Shown: positions 51,157 through 62,291, counted from the first letter of the stretch. The stretch: 64,000 bases of DNA from Polaromonas sp. (GCF_029945685.1 NZ_JAQSDA010000011.1:33026-97025), one strand, 5' to 3'. Numbers and translations: made by a program. The notes: generated by a model not told the origin, from the sequence alone.

Positions 51157-52395
51157 ATGAAGATAGCCATCGTCGGCGGCGGCATAGGCGGGCTGAGCCT
51201 GGCGCTCGCGCTGCATCAACGCGGCATCCGCAGCGAGGTTTTTGAAACCGTGCCGGAGGTCAGGGAACTCGGCGTCGGCATCACGCTGCTGCCGCACGCC
51301 ATGCGCGAGCTGGCGGCGCTCGGCCTGCAGGGCCAGATCGAAGGTGTCGGCATCGAAAACGAGGAAAGCGTGTTTTTCAACCGCTTCGGCCAGTTCATCT
51401 ACAGGGAGCCGCGCGGCCGCCACGCCGGCTACGCCTTGCCCGAGATAGGCCTTCCGCGCGGCAAGCTGCACCGGCTGCTCTACGAAGCGGCGCTGGAGCG
51501 CCTGAGCCCCGACGCTGTCCACACCAACCGCCGCTGCGTGCAGGTGGAGCAGGACGATAGCGGCGCCACCCTGCATTTCACGCAGACCTCCAGCGGCACG
51601 CGACTGCCGCCGGTGACAGCCGACGTGGTGATCGCCTGCGACGGCGTCAACTCCACGCTGCGGCGCCAGTTCTATCCCGACGAAAAAGTCGCGTTTGCAG
51701 GTATCAACACCTGGCGCGGCGTGACGCGGCACCAACCCATTCTGACCGGCCGCAGCTACATGCGTGTGGGTTCCATCGATACCGGCAAGATGGTGATCTA
51801 CCCCATCGTCGACAAGCTCGACGAGGAGGGCCACCAGCTGATCAACTGGGTGGCCGAGATCCAGCGGGACAACGCCGCCATGAACGACTGGAACCAGAAG
51901 GGCGACCTGAAGGATTTCCTCGGCATCTTCAAGGACTGGCGTTTCCCCTGGCTGGATGTGTCGGCGCTGATCGCCAACGCCGAGCAGATCCTCGAGTACC
52001 CCATGGTCGACAAGGACCCGGTGCCGCAGTGGACCTTCGGCCGCGTGACCTTGCTGGGTGATGCTGCCCACCCGATGTACCCGCGCGGCTCCAACGGCTC
52101 GGCCCAGGCCCTGATCGACGCGCGTGTGCTGGCCGAACAGCTGGCGCTGCAGGCCGGAGGCGATGCCCGCGCCGCGCTGCAGGCTTACGAGCAGTTGCGG
52201 CTGGCCCCGACCGCGAACATCGTGCTGACCAATCGCTCGGTGCCGCCCGATTTCATCAACATCAAGGTGGACGAGCTGAGCGGCGGCAAGCCTTTTGCGG
52301 ACATCGACGCGCTGATCAGCCAGCAGGAGTTGCGCGCGATATCGGACCACTACAAGCAGGTGGCTGGCTTCTCACTCGAAGCGGGCAGGAAGTAG
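51157..52395 (+). CDS. FAD-dependent monooxygenase (PhzS-like)
   Basis: A 412-residue flavin hydroxylase. FAD-binding IAIVGGGIGGLSLALALH at the start, DGVNSTLRRQFYP (DG motif) and LLGDAAHPMYPRGSNGSAQA are present. The PRGSNGSAQALIDA motif resembles PhzS-type flavin-dependent oxidoreductases more than the 3-hydroxybenzoate hydroxylase at 22739. The substrate is probably an aromatic acid; not determined. Confidence 0.88.
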   Translation: MKIAIVGGGIGGLSLALALHQRGIRSEVFETVPEVRELGVGITLLPHAMRELAALGLQGQIEGVGIENEESVFFNRFGQFIYREPRGRHAGYALPEIGLPRGKLHRLLYEAALERLSPDAVHTNRRCVQVEQDDSGATLHFTQTSSGTRLPPVTADVVIACDGVNSTLRRQFYPDEKVAFAGINTWRGVTRHQPILTGRSYMRVGSIDTGKMVIYPIVDKLDEEGHQLINWVAEIQRDNAAMNDWNQKGDLKDFLGIFKDWRFPWLDVSALIANAEQILEYPMVDKDPVPQWTFGRVTLLGDAAHPMYPRGSNGSAQALIDARVLAEQLALQAGGDARAALQAYEQLRLAPTANIVLTNRSVPPDFINIKVDELSGGKPFADIDALISQQELRAISDHYKQVAGFSLEAGRK

Positions 52396-52447
52396 GGCGG
52401 GCCAGGGGCCGGCGCAAACGCCGGCCTCCATCCGCAAGCCCAGGCTT

Positions 52448-53065
52448 TCAGTTCAGGTATTTGGGCCGGGACAGTTCAACGGACAGGTCGGCAGGCTCGG
52501 TGTCGGGCACTGCGTCCTGCACCACGACGTCGTTTGGCGCGGCCGCCGCGGCTGCCGGCACGGTGAGCCACTGCGAGTGCTTCACGGCCTGGTGCAGCAG
52601 GTGCAGCAAGCCGTTGCTCAGTTGCGCATCCATCATCACCTGGAAATCGCGCACCGTGGCCTGCCCGGGAAATTTTTCAAACAGCTGCAGGCGCAGCTGG
52701 CCATTGCCCATCAGGGTGACCTTGACCTCGGTCAGCAGCAAGGGTTCGGGGCCCACCGCCACGTCGGCGGGCGGGCCGGGCTGGTCGCGGTAAGGGGTTT
52801 CAAAATCCCCGCTGCGCAGCGTCGCTTCTTTCTGGAAGGTTGTCAGCAACTGGCCGCGCTGCTCGTCCAGGCTGGTGGCCGCCTCCTGCGGGGCCGCCAC
52901 CTTGCGGGTCTGGTCGGCCGCGGTTTTATCAAGCACGGGCAGCAGCGCCAGCGCCAGGCGCCGGGTGAGCCAGGCGCGCAACTCGCCGCCGTCCCGTCCG
53001 TTGATGCGGATCATCAGGCGGTCCTGCTCCTGGACGTAACTGACCGACACCTGGTGAATGTTCAT
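52448..53065 (-). CDS. Conserved protein of unknown function
   Basis: A 205-residue soluble protein (MNIHQVSVSYVQEQDRLMIR). I do not recognise a domain. It is divergent from clpB. The pattern of a short beta-rich N-terminus, a Gln/Glu/Thr-rich middle and a Leu/His stretch (GLLHLLHQAVKHSQW) gives no functional hint. The start is ATG 53065. Confidence 0.7.
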   Translation of the reverse strand: MNIHQVSVSYVQEQDRLMIRINGRDGGELRAWLTRRLALALLPVLDKTAADQTRKVAAPQEAATSLDEQRGQLLTTFQKEATLRSGDFETPYRDQPGPPADVAVGPEPLLLTEVKVTLMGNGQLRLQLFEKFPGQATVRDFQVMMDAQLSNGLLHLLHQAVKHSQWLTVPAAAAAAPNDVVVQDAVPDTEPADLSVELSRPKYLN

Positions 53066-53101
53066 GGTTTCATTTTAGTCCGCCGCCTGTTCCCCGGGGG
53101 C

Positions 53102-53115
53102 TTGATCTCCGTCAA
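53102..53115 (+). promoter_or_regulatory. FNR/DNR-like box upstream of clpB
   Basis: TTGATCTCCGTCAA matches the FNR-type half-sites TTGAT and ATCAA except for one base. It is part of the longer inverted repeat GGCTTGA/TCAAGCC. It lies 108 bp before the clpB ATG and 36 bp before the divergent gene's start. A heat-shock (sigma-32) promoter, expected for clpB, is not clear by eye, though CTTGAT overlaps this site. Confidence 0.4.
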
Positions 53116-53223
53116 GCCGCACCCGGGCCAGGCTGTGCATAAAGGGAAGCGGCGAACAAGGACTATTGAAAAGCCCCGGGTCCAGCCCCAGATCTTCAAC
53201 AATCAAATTCACCAAGGGACGCC

Positions 53224-55824
<2,601 letters not shown>

Positions 55825-55852
55825 GCCCTCACTGAGCCCCGGAGGTGGCGCA

Positions 55853-55900
55853 GATTGCTATTTAATCAGTAGCTGCCTGCGCCCGCTGTATAAGGGCTAG
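55853..55900 (+). repeat. Interspersed repeat split by the 161-bp element
   Basis: GATTGCTATTTAATCAGTAG, CTGCCTGCGCCC, then ATAAGGGCTAG. The copy is interrupted at CTAG by the element at 55901-56061 and resumes at 56062 with CTAGCGGCCTGTTTGATACA and TGAAAACC. The uninterrupted copy at 56939-57040 reads GGGCTTACGGCCTGTTTGAT at the same place. Confidence 0.8.
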
Positions 55901-56065
55901 GAGTCTGCGCGGCAGAAGGACCGTCGGCTGCAAAGCGACCGCAGCGGTCCATTTTTCACCGGCTTATTGCCCCATAGCGACGGCTATGGGGCTGAAAATC
56001 CGGCAAAAACTGTCCTCGCTGGGGCCGCTTTTCGCTTCGACGCCTTCTGCCGCGCAGACTCCTAG
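55897..56065. mobile_element. 161-bp MITE-like palindrome with CTAG target duplication
   Basis: The element spans 55901-56061. Its 18-bp ends GAGTCTGCGCGGCAGAAG and CTTCTGCCGCGCAGACTC are perfect inverted repeats. The arms stay largely complementary to the centre, where GCCCCATAGC and GCTATGGGGC flank GACG, so the whole unit can fold as one long hairpin. CTAG (55897-55900 and 56062-56065) flanks it as a target-site duplication. No gene is inside. IS5-group transposases make 4-bp YTAR duplications, so such an enzyme may mobilise it; this is inference. Confidence 0.75.
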
Positions 56066-56091
56066 CGGCCTGTTTGATACATGAAAACCTG

Positions 56092-56129
56092 AAAACCCGC
56101 TCTTGCGAAGGCAAAAGCGGGTTTTTTTT
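56092..56129 (+). terminator. Terminator before the toxin-antitoxin genes
   Basis: CCCGCTCTTGC and GCAAAAGCGGG form a stem followed by eight T (56122-56129). It probably ends clpB transcription after the MITE. Confidence 0.8.
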
Positions 56130-56168
56130 GAGGACGCATACTGAGGTACTAAGTGGCATAATTTGAAA

Positions 56169-56564
56169 ATGAAGCGAGTGTTCAAAACCCGTCATTTCAG
56201 CCGCTGGATGCGTAAAACAGAATTGACCAATAGCGCCTTGTGCGCTGCAGTGACGGAAATGGCGCAGGGTTTGATTGATGCCGAATTAGGTGGCAGTGTG
56301 GTCAAGAAGCGCATCGGGATAGCGGGCCGCGGCAAGCGCGGGGGTGTCAGAACGCTTATCGCGACCAATAAAGGCGATCGATGGTTTTTCGTTTTCGGTT
56401 TTGAAAAAAATGACCGAGCGAATATTGCAGACGACGAACTTGAGGCCTTGCAGGGTATTGCCGAGCAGTTGCTAGCCAGATCAGGCCCGGAGCTCGATCA
56501 AGCCGTTATAGATGCATCGTTAGAGGAAATTTGCCATGACCCCAAAAAATCAGACCCCAGTTAA
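56169..56564 (+). CDS. RelE-like toxin (PF06296 type)
   Basis: A 131-residue basic protein. The N-terminal MKRVFKTRHFSRWMRK, the GRGKRGGVRTLIATN loop and WFFVFGFEKNDRANI are typical of the RelE/HigB-like toxins that cut mRNA on the ribosome. ATG 56169 follows a CATAAT -10-like box (56157-56162), so the leader is very short. The following antitoxin gene overlaps by 29 bp. The toxin-first order is typical of HigBA-like pairs. Confidence 0.85.
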   Translation: MKRVFKTRHFSRWMRKTELTNSALCAAVTEMAQGLIDAELGGSVVKKRIGIAGRGKRGGVRTLIATNKGDRWFFVFGFEKNDRANIADDELEALQGIAEQLLARSGPELDQAVIDASLEEICHDPKKSDPS

Positions 56565-56886
56565 AGCCCGAAGTACCAAGGCCAAAAGCCCGATATTTGA
56601 CGCTGTGCACGAAACGGCTCGCGATTTTCATCGCCTCGGGTTTATCAGCAAGCGCAACATGCATCAATTCGATGCGTTGTGCATGGAGTCCGTCCCTGAC
56701 TATGACAGCGAGAAAATCCGTGCTCTGCGCGATCACCTTCAGCTTAGCCAGGCTGTGCTCGCCGCCGTTTTGAATACCAGCCTGTCAACCGTGCGCAAAT
56801 GGGAGGGTGGAGAAAAGCACCCGAGTGGCCCATCTCTCAAATTGCTAAGTCTTCTTGACCGCAAAGGATTGGAAGCGGTTCTTTGA
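56536..56886 (+). CDS. Xre/HigA-like antitoxin (NadS type)
   Basis: A 116-residue DNA-binding protein. The C-terminal helix-turn-helix is RDHLQLSQAVLAAVLNTSLS followed by TVRKWEGGEKHPSG. It should neutralise the RelE-like toxin and repress the operon. GAGGAAATTTGCC precedes ATG 56536. The pair sits between repeat copies in a patch of accessory genes. Confidence 0.88.
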   Translation: MTPKNQTPVKARSTKAKSPIFDAVHETARDFHRLGFISKRNMHQFDALCMESVPDYDSEKIRALRDHLQLSQAVLAAVLNTSLSTVRKWEGGEKHPSGPSLKLLSLLDRKGLEAVL

Positions 56887-56938
56887 CGGATTTTTTGCCG
56901 GGTGGGAAGAGGGCGGAAGGTCAGGCTGAGCGATTAGA

Positions 56939-57040
56939 TGCTATTAAATAAGTAGCTGCTTGCGCCCGACGAATAAGGGCTTACGGCCTGTTTGATGCAT
57001 GAAAACCTCAAGCCACGGCTCTTGCACAGGCAAAAGCGGG
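56939..57040 (+). repeat. Interspersed repeat, complete uninterrupted copy
   Basis: GATGCTATTAAATAAGTAGC, TGCTTGCGCCCG, AATAAGGGCTTACGGCCTGT, TTGATGCATGAAAACC, and then a GGCTCTTGC...GCAAAAGCGGG end like that after the 55853 copy. It shows the empty site of the MITE insertion. Confidence 0.8.
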
Positions 57041-57125
57041 CCTGGCGTGCCGGCGCCTGTAAAGTCACATCGTGGCCCGCGGTGTCAGTCCGCACTTTGC
57101 GGGATATATCGAAGGCGTCTAAAAA

Positions 57126-57707
57126 ATGTTCACCGATCCCTGGCTCAATCGATGGCTTTCCCTTGTGCTTGAACGGGCAGACTCCGGCCCCGTGCTGGAG
57201 ATCGGATGTGGCCACGGAGACGACACGGCTGTTCTTGCCGGTGCCGGGTTGAAGGTTCACGCCTTCGATCTTTCCAGCGTATCAGCCGGCATCACGAAGC
57301 TTCGTGTACCGGCGGCAGTGGTGGAGTGCCGAGACGTGCGAGAACCCTTCCCCGAAGTGGCAAGTGAGCTGGGGGTTATCGTCGCCAGCCTGTCACTTCA
57401 CTATTTTTCCTGGTCTGAGACGCAGGCTCTGGTCGGGCGCATCCGTTCAGCCTTGCGCCCCGGCGGCGTCTTTCTTTGCCGCCTCAACTCCGACCAGGAC
57501 CACCACTTCGGCGCCAGCGGCCACCCTGAAATCGAGCCCAACTTTTTCATGGTCAAGGGTGAACCCAAGCGCTTTTTCAATGAAGCCGCGATCACGTCAC
57601 TTTTTGCAGAAGGCTGGAACAGGCTTTCGCTTGAGCACTTTGTCACCAAAAAGTACGTCAGGTCCAAAGCCCTTTGGGAAGTGGTGCTTGAGCGCACGGA
57701 GGCCTGA
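57126..57707 (+). CDS. SAM-dependent methyltransferase (class I)
   Basis: A 193-residue Rossmann-fold methyltransferase. Motif I is VLEIGCGHGDDTAVLAGAGL, motif II has the acidic residue in VHAFDLS and motif IV is IVASLSLHYFS. The C-terminal part has LRPGGVFLCRLNS. The substrate is unknown; the family (Methyltransf_11/25-like) covers many small-molecule enzymes. The start codon is preceded by GAAGGCGTC. Confidence 0.85.
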   Translation: MFTDPWLNRWLSLVLERADSGPVLEIGCGHGDDTAVLAGAGLKVHAFDLSSVSAGITKLRVPAAVVECRDVREPFPEVASELGVIVASLSLHYFSWSETQALVGRIRSALRPGGVFLCRLNSDQDHHFGASGHPEIEPNFFMVKGEPKRFFNEAAITSLFAEGWNRLSLEHFVTKKYVRSKALWEVVLERTEA

Positions 57708-57873
57708 GTTTTCGCAGATGACGGCCACGTCCCCTGGGAGCCGAGTAACAAATTTACCCGGAGACGCCACTGATCGTTGCATGACGCCGTTGCCCGCAAA
57801 CAGTCATCGTGCCGTGTTGCGGTGGATCTGCGGCGAACATGCAGAGGCCGCGCATGAAACCGGCTTTGCCATG

Positions 57874-58881
57874 TCAGCGTACGAGACGAACGTAGCCCGG
57901 CGTCGCGCGCGATGTCGCCCGCGCCGCGCCCAAAGCCAGATTCAATACCCTGGCCGATGTAGGGTTCGCGGGATGTGCTTCGGAGGTCCAGTAGAAGAAT
58001 GGGGTGGGTGTATTGGGAAACCACGCCGAGTCAAGCATTGGCGGCGCTGCGTTGCCGAAATTCACCAGATCATGCAGTTCGGCCATTGATGGCAAACGCC
58101 AGTCAGAATATCCGCATAGCTTCGCCGCATTCACAGCTTTGACGTAAGTCAGAGCATTGGTTGCTGCCGTTAGCTGATCCGGTGAAGGACGCGACGGCAC
58201 ATTGGAAACCATCACTTGCGTCTTGTCCTGATTGTCGAAGTTGGTGTACCTGTTGGCTTTATCCCTGAAACTTCCATCCGAAGGCTTGCCTTCCCACGTC
58301 AATCCTGTGACGGCGTCGAGAACGCATTCGGTGCGGGCATAGGGTTGACCGTCGGGGCCCGCTATCGTTTTAAAACTGACACCTCTGTCATTCGGAGACT
58401 TTGCGCTGTTGGTCAGCGAGGGCGCAAAACGAACCATCCGCACGTGGTTGGTTGCGGTTCGCAGGTCTGGTAATGTCGTCGCCCAGCCCAGATCGACACC
58501 CCAGGCCGTAAATTGAGGCGTAGCTGCGCGTGGCGTCGATGCCCAGAAGACCAAGCCGGTGTTTTCTGACGGGCGATTCGCCTCGGGCACTAGCCCTGTT
58601 TCGTCCGTCCTTGCGATGCTGAAGAGTTCTTTGATTGCGGGAAGGCGCCAGCCCGAAGAATTGGCTGTCGCGACCAGTGCTTCATCAAACGTGAGCTTGC
58701 TGGCAGAGCCCACACACGCTGATCCGTTCCAGCCCTGGCCCTCGGCGCACCTTTTCCAGACCAGGTTCGTTTGGCGGTCAAGCACCTGATGCCCATCTGC
58801 GGAAACTTCGAAGCGACTCTGGGCGATGCCCGTCAGCGGCAAGGCGAGAGCCACCGCTAACAAGTACGGCGATAGGTTCAA
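57874..58881 (-). CDS. Secreted DUF1566 protein
   Basis: A 335-residue exported protein with two DUF1566 (lectin-like C-terminal) units: WRLPAIKELFSIARTDE (first) and DWRLPSMAELHDLVNFGN (second), each with NLVWKRCAEGQ-type or TGLTWEGKP entry motifs. TTG 58881 is preferred: AGGAGA lies 6 nt before it and it gives the signal peptide MNLSPYLLAVALALPLTGIA. The frame also opens at ATG 58971, which adds 30 residues and hides the signal. It lies about 100 bp after the HerA gene on the same strand. The biological role of DUF1566 is unknown. Confidence 0.83.
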   Translation of the reverse strand: MNLSPYLLAVALALPLTGIAQSRFEVSADGHQVLDRQTNLVWKRCAEGQGWNGSACVGSASKLTFDEALVATANSSGWRLPAIKELFSIARTDETGLVPEANRPSENTGLVFWASTPRAATPQFTAWGVDLGWATTLPDLRTATNHVRMVRFAPSLTNSAKSPNDRGVSFKTIAGPDGQPYARTECVLDAVTGLTWEGKPSDGSFRDKANRYTNFDNQDKTQVMVSNVPSRPSPDQLTAATNALTYVKAVNAAKLCGYSDWRLPSMAELHDLVNFGNAAPPMLDSAWFPNTPTPFFYWTSEAHPANPTSARVLNLALGAARATSRATPGYVRLVR

Positions 58882-58980
58882 GGGCAGTCTCCTGAGCAAA
58901 TTCTTCGATGGGCAAACGATTCCAGTTTGGCTGATGGCCCTGTGTATTTGTTGCAGGGGCTCTCTGTCCATTGCTTGAAC

Positions 58981-61044
58981 TCAGGCATCCATCTCAGGCA
59001 CTTCAAAAATCATCGGTACGCTAGATTTAAATGCTTTGCCCGCGGCAATTGCCTGCCTAAACTTCAATCTGGGAAGAGTCACAACGACTTCCTGGCCAAA
59101 ATAATTTGCCAAAAATTCGCTGCTCGTTTTATCAAATTCTTGAAATGACACAATCGTATTGCATTGCGTTAGGATCGTTTTTGATACATTAGCCGTCCTT
59201 TGCGCAATGACCAAAAGACCGACGTTGTATTTTCGACCTTGCAAGGCAATCTGGGCAATGCTGTTCAACAATGGTTGCGACACTTTGTCAGAGACCCCGG
59301 AAAAATTCCATTCTGGAACGATTGTGTGAGCTTCTTCCAACACAAGACTAATTCGCCGACCAAAATTCTTATGCTTCTTGGCAATGTGAAACAGGATGCG
59401 AAAAAACGTCTTCGTGTAGGTCAATACACCAGAGGTATTTTCTACCTCAGGGAGTTCAAAAATCGCTAGCTTATCGTCGCTCTTCAGGAAGGCCTCTAAC
59501 TCAGCAAAAATGCTCTCGGATATCTCCTTCTTTGCAACAATTGTTTTGTCAGTGTCTTTGCCATAGTTGTCTGCCATAGCGCGCTCAATGGCATCAATTT
59601 TTTTAAACAACTGAGCAGAGACTTCCTGCGATATGATGCTGCGCGCGTTCAAGTCCTCAAACTTTCCCACGTACTCGCCAGTGAAATCAATACAGATGCA
59701 TTTCGTATCAGCGACATTCAAAAACTGCCGGATTAAATTGCGGGAGAAAACAGATTTTCCCGTGCCCGTTACTCCAATGACCGCCATATGGTGAGACATT
59801 GCCAACGATTTGTTTAACGTGACCGGGTAGTTCGTATTTGGTATTCGCCCGATTACATACTCGTCGTTGGCGGTAGGTGGCTCTTCAATATTTCTAGCCA
59901 GAAATACGGGCGAGTTGATTGTTGGCACCCAACCAAGCTGTTCAAACTGTAGTTTTTCCGAATTCCACGTACCCAACTGAAAGGCTTCTCCAATGATGAG
60001 TCCCGTTTGATTCTTTTGTTCCAGAGTTTCTATTCGGGTCACGCCCTCCACTATTTGATAGAGAACGTTTCGACCGTTAACAACAATCTCAACTAGTTGA
60101 CCCTCTTCGATGTGTGTCTTCGAATTGTAGATAAATTTGACATTGTCAATCCGGCTGTTTTCAGTTACTACGCCAACTAGTCGTTCAACAACATCATTCA
60201 TCGGAACATCGCCGACTAAGTAGATGACATCTGCCGATCTAGGGTCACTTACCTGAACGCCAAGAAAAATTTTCTCAATTTCCGAATTCGACAATACTTT
60301 GATCCATTGTTCTCGATCTAGCATATAAACATCAATGATCAAACCATGTCTGAGTTTCTCCTCTGAGGAGTAATAAAACTCCACAAAGCTAAAGAGCCGA
60401 GCCATTTGCTTTCGTCTCGACGAATCGAGAAGTTTGACCAAAAAAGTATTCTTCGACTGCACGCCAAAAATCTGGCCAAGTGCAGCGTCGCTCCTATCAG
60501 TAGTTTTATCAAACAGAAGTTCTTCAATTGTTTTCGCAACACTCGGAATATTAAGCACGGCGAATACGACCCAAAACAAGAACAGCGCATTGAATTGGTC
60601 AGAATTACTACCGAATTGCTTAAAAGCTCCCCACAGGAAAAAAGCTGAAAAAAGCGTTTCAGGCTTACCGAGTTCTCGATTCAGGCGACTCACGAATCTA
60701 ATGAGCCTCAATTCACCGGCCAGCGGGCGCTCGCGGAACCAAAGCAACAGGTAGCTCGAAATCAACAAATAGACAGTTGCGGAAAAAAAGCACCAGTACA
60801 GAAAATCCCTATCCCCGCTGGTGACCAACAATAGCGACATAGCAGCCGTCGCAGCATTTACAAATATGTTTGCGTCTTTTGAAAAATGTGGCTGATCAAT
60901 TAATGAAAGTAGCACCAGCAGCAGCAATCCTGATGCGAACCAAAACTGACTCGCAAAAGAAAAACTGCCTGTAGCAAAGTAGCTTACGCAGATCAGCGTG
61001 AAGATCGCCATTGCAATCAATGACAGACGGTACGCTTTACTCAT
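58981..61044 (-). CDS. Membrane-anchored HerA/FtsK-type ATPase
   Basis: A 687-residue protein. The first ~175 residues hold five or six hydrophobic helices (SLIAMAIFTLICVSYFA; LLLLVLLSLI; WCFFSATVYLLISSYLLLWF; ALFLFWVVFAVLNI). A cytoplasmic part follows, with a beta-rich HAS-barrel-like segment (about 300-385). The RecA-like core has Walker A GVTGTGKS at 424-431, Walker B LVLEEAHT near 568-575 and IAQRTANVSKTIL. This is HerA/DUF87 architecture with a membrane anchor. Base composition is clearly AT-richer than its flanks, a sign of transfer. ATG 61044 is chosen over TTG 61056. No NurA, Sir2 or nuclease partner lies nearby. Confidence 0.85.
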   Translation of the reverse strand: MSKAYRLSLIAMAIFTLICVSYFATGSFSFASQFWFASGLLLLVLLSLIDQPHFSKDANIFVNAATAAMSLLLVTSGDRDFLYWCFFSATVYLLISSYLLLWFRERPLAGELRLIRFVSRLNRELGKPETLFSAFFLWGAFKQFGSNSDQFNALFLFWVVFAVLNIPSVAKTIEELLFDKTTDRSDAALGQIFGVQSKNTFLVKLLDSSRRKQMARLFSFVEFYYSSEEKLRHGLIIDVYMLDREQWIKVLSNSEIEKIFLGVQVSDPRSADVIYLVGDVPMNDVVERLVGVVTENSRIDNVKFIYNSKTHIEEGQLVEIVVNGRNVLYQIVEGVTRIETLEQKNQTGLIIGEAFQLGTWNSEKLQFEQLGWVPTINSPVFLARNIEEPPTANDEYVIGRIPNTNYPVTLNKSLAMSHHMAVIGVTGTGKSVFSRNLIRQFLNVADTKCICIDFTGEYVGKFEDLNARSIISQEVSAQLFKKIDAIERAMADNYGKDTDKTIVAKKEISESIFAELEAFLKSDDKLAIFELPEVENTSGVLTYTKTFFRILFHIAKKHKNFGRRISLVLEEAHTIVPEWNFSGVSDKVSQPLLNSIAQIALQGRKYNVGLLVIAQRTANVSKTILTQCNTIVSFQEFDKTSSEFLANYFGQEVVVTLPRLKFRQAIAAGKAFKSSVPMIFEVPEMDA

Positions 61045-61299
61045 TCGCGTCACCAAGTATGGTTAGCTTCATGGTCATTTGTTCTCTCCCTGGTACTAAT
61101 TGAACACATATCCCGATAGGCAGCCGTGACAGGGTACAAAGAAACCATGCCGGACACATCCTTCAAATGGAGGATATATGCAGCTGTTTATGTGATTAAG
61201 GAGAACTGCAACGAACGATGCCGCATCGAGTGCCGCACTTGCAGCGCACCATTGGCAGGAGGATACTCGCGGGCGTCAAAAACGCACCAGGAGTCAAAC

Positions 61300-61731
61300 A
61301 TGGCGCTCGCGCCGACACCCAACTTCACCATCCAGCACATCGACCACATCGTGCTTCGTGTCGCAAGCCATGAACGCGCCATCTCTTTTTACTGCAATGT
61401 GCTGGGCTGCAAAGTCGCCAGAAGGCGAGATGACCTTGGCCTCATCCATCTGTCAGCCGGCAGCTCCATGATTGACCTGGTCGCGCTCGACGGCAAGCTC
61501 GGGCAGCGGGGTGGCGCTGGCCCGGCGAAGGAGGGCCGTAATGTCGATCATCTGTGCCTTCGGGTTGAACCCTTTGATGAAGCGGCTCTGACGCAGCACC
61601 TTGCCGCGTACAACATACCCACCCATGGGCCGGCTGCCGTGAACTTCGGGGCGGAGGGGGAGGGCCTGTCGCTTTACCTCTCTGACCCCGACGGCAATAC
61701 GGTGGAGTTGAAGGGCCCTGCGCGCGCCTGA
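61300..61731 (+). CDS. VOC-superfamily (glyoxalase/dioxygenase) protein
   Basis: A 143-residue protein of the vicinal oxygen chelate fold. HIDHIVLRV supplies the first metal His, NVDHLCLRV a second and GNTVELKG the Glu. ATG 61300 has AGGAG 5 nt upstream; upstream in-frame codons to 61126 are not family-like. The reaction (glyoxalase, dioxygenase or fosfomycin-type) is unknown. Confidence 0.85.
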   Translation: MALAPTPNFTIQHIDHIVLRVASHERAISFYCNVLGCKVARRRDDLGLIHLSAGSSMIDLVALDGKLGQRGGAGPAKEGRNVDHLCLRVEPFDEAALTQHLAAYNIPTHGPAAVNFGAEGEGLSLYLSDPDGNTVELKGPARA

Positions 61732-61751
61732 AGCCTCTGGGGGGTGCGCGG

Positions 61752-61810
61752 ATTGCTATGGAATCAGTAGCTTCTCGCGCCCGAATCCATTGGGCTACAG
61801 CACGTTTTGA
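61752..61810 (+). repeat. Interspersed palindromic repeat after the VOC gene
   Basis: ATTGCTATGGAATCAGTAGC, TTCTCGCGCCCG, then ATTGGGCTACAGCACGTTTT and GATGCG. A plus-orientation copy. The rest of the gap to 61979 shows nothing recognisable. Confidence 0.72.
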
Positions 61811-61979
61811 TGCGTCATTTGCAGCCGGATTGGCTAAAAACTCACGCTTCTGGATCTGTCGCACGCCCCAGTGCAGCCACCAGGTCAGGCTGGGTGCTCA
61901 GCCGACCAGCCGCTCGCCGCTGCCAATGATTGGAATAGGGGGTGCCCGGTGCTGGAAAACAGGGGAAGCAGGAAGCCAC

Positions 61980-62228
61980 TTACTTGTAAAACGACTCGAC
62001 TTTGCCCTTGAGCTTGATCATCAGCGGCTGGCCCTTGCGGTCCAGCGCCTTGCCGGCGGGCACCTTGATCCAGCGCTCGCTGATGCAGTACTCCTCGACG
62101 TCGGTGCGCTCTTTGTCGTTGAAGCGGATACCGATGTCGTGTTCAAACACGGCGGCAACGTGGTGCGGGCTGCGCGGGTCTGCGGACAGGTGGTCGGGCA
62201 GAGGGGGGCGTTCAAGGGTGTCGGTCAT
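61980..62228 (-). CDS. DUF3297 family protein
   Basis: An 82-residue acidic protein (RPPLPDHLSADPRSPHHVAA; ISERWIKVPAGKALDRKGQP), matching the small DUF3297 family of unknown function. ATG 62228. It lies 63 bp after the yebC gene on the same strand, so they may be cotranscribed. Confidence 0.82.
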   Translation of the reverse strand: MTDTLERPPLPDHLSADPRSPHHVAAVFEHDIGIRFNDKERTDVEEYCISERWIKVPAGKALDRKGQPLMIKLKGKVESFYK

Positions 62229-62291
62229 GGATGTTTTTTGGGTTAGCGCGAATCGTCAGCCATTTTCCCTGATTTGGGCCGGGCACCCGCT

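Noticed and set aside
52404..52424. GGCCGGCG/CGCCGGCC stem after the flavin monooxygenase as a terminator
   Set aside because: The stem is strong but no T-run follows on either strand, so intrinsic termination cannot be claimed.
58882..58971. Longer start for the DUF1566 protein at ATG 58971
   Set aside because: It would bury the signal peptide behind 30 polar residues and lacks a ribosome binding site, whereas TTG 58881 has AGGAGA at ideal spacing.
61126..61299. N-terminal extension of the VOC protein
   Set aside because: The upstream 58 codons are Cys-rich and unlike the VOC fold; AGGAG before ATG 61300 marks the start.
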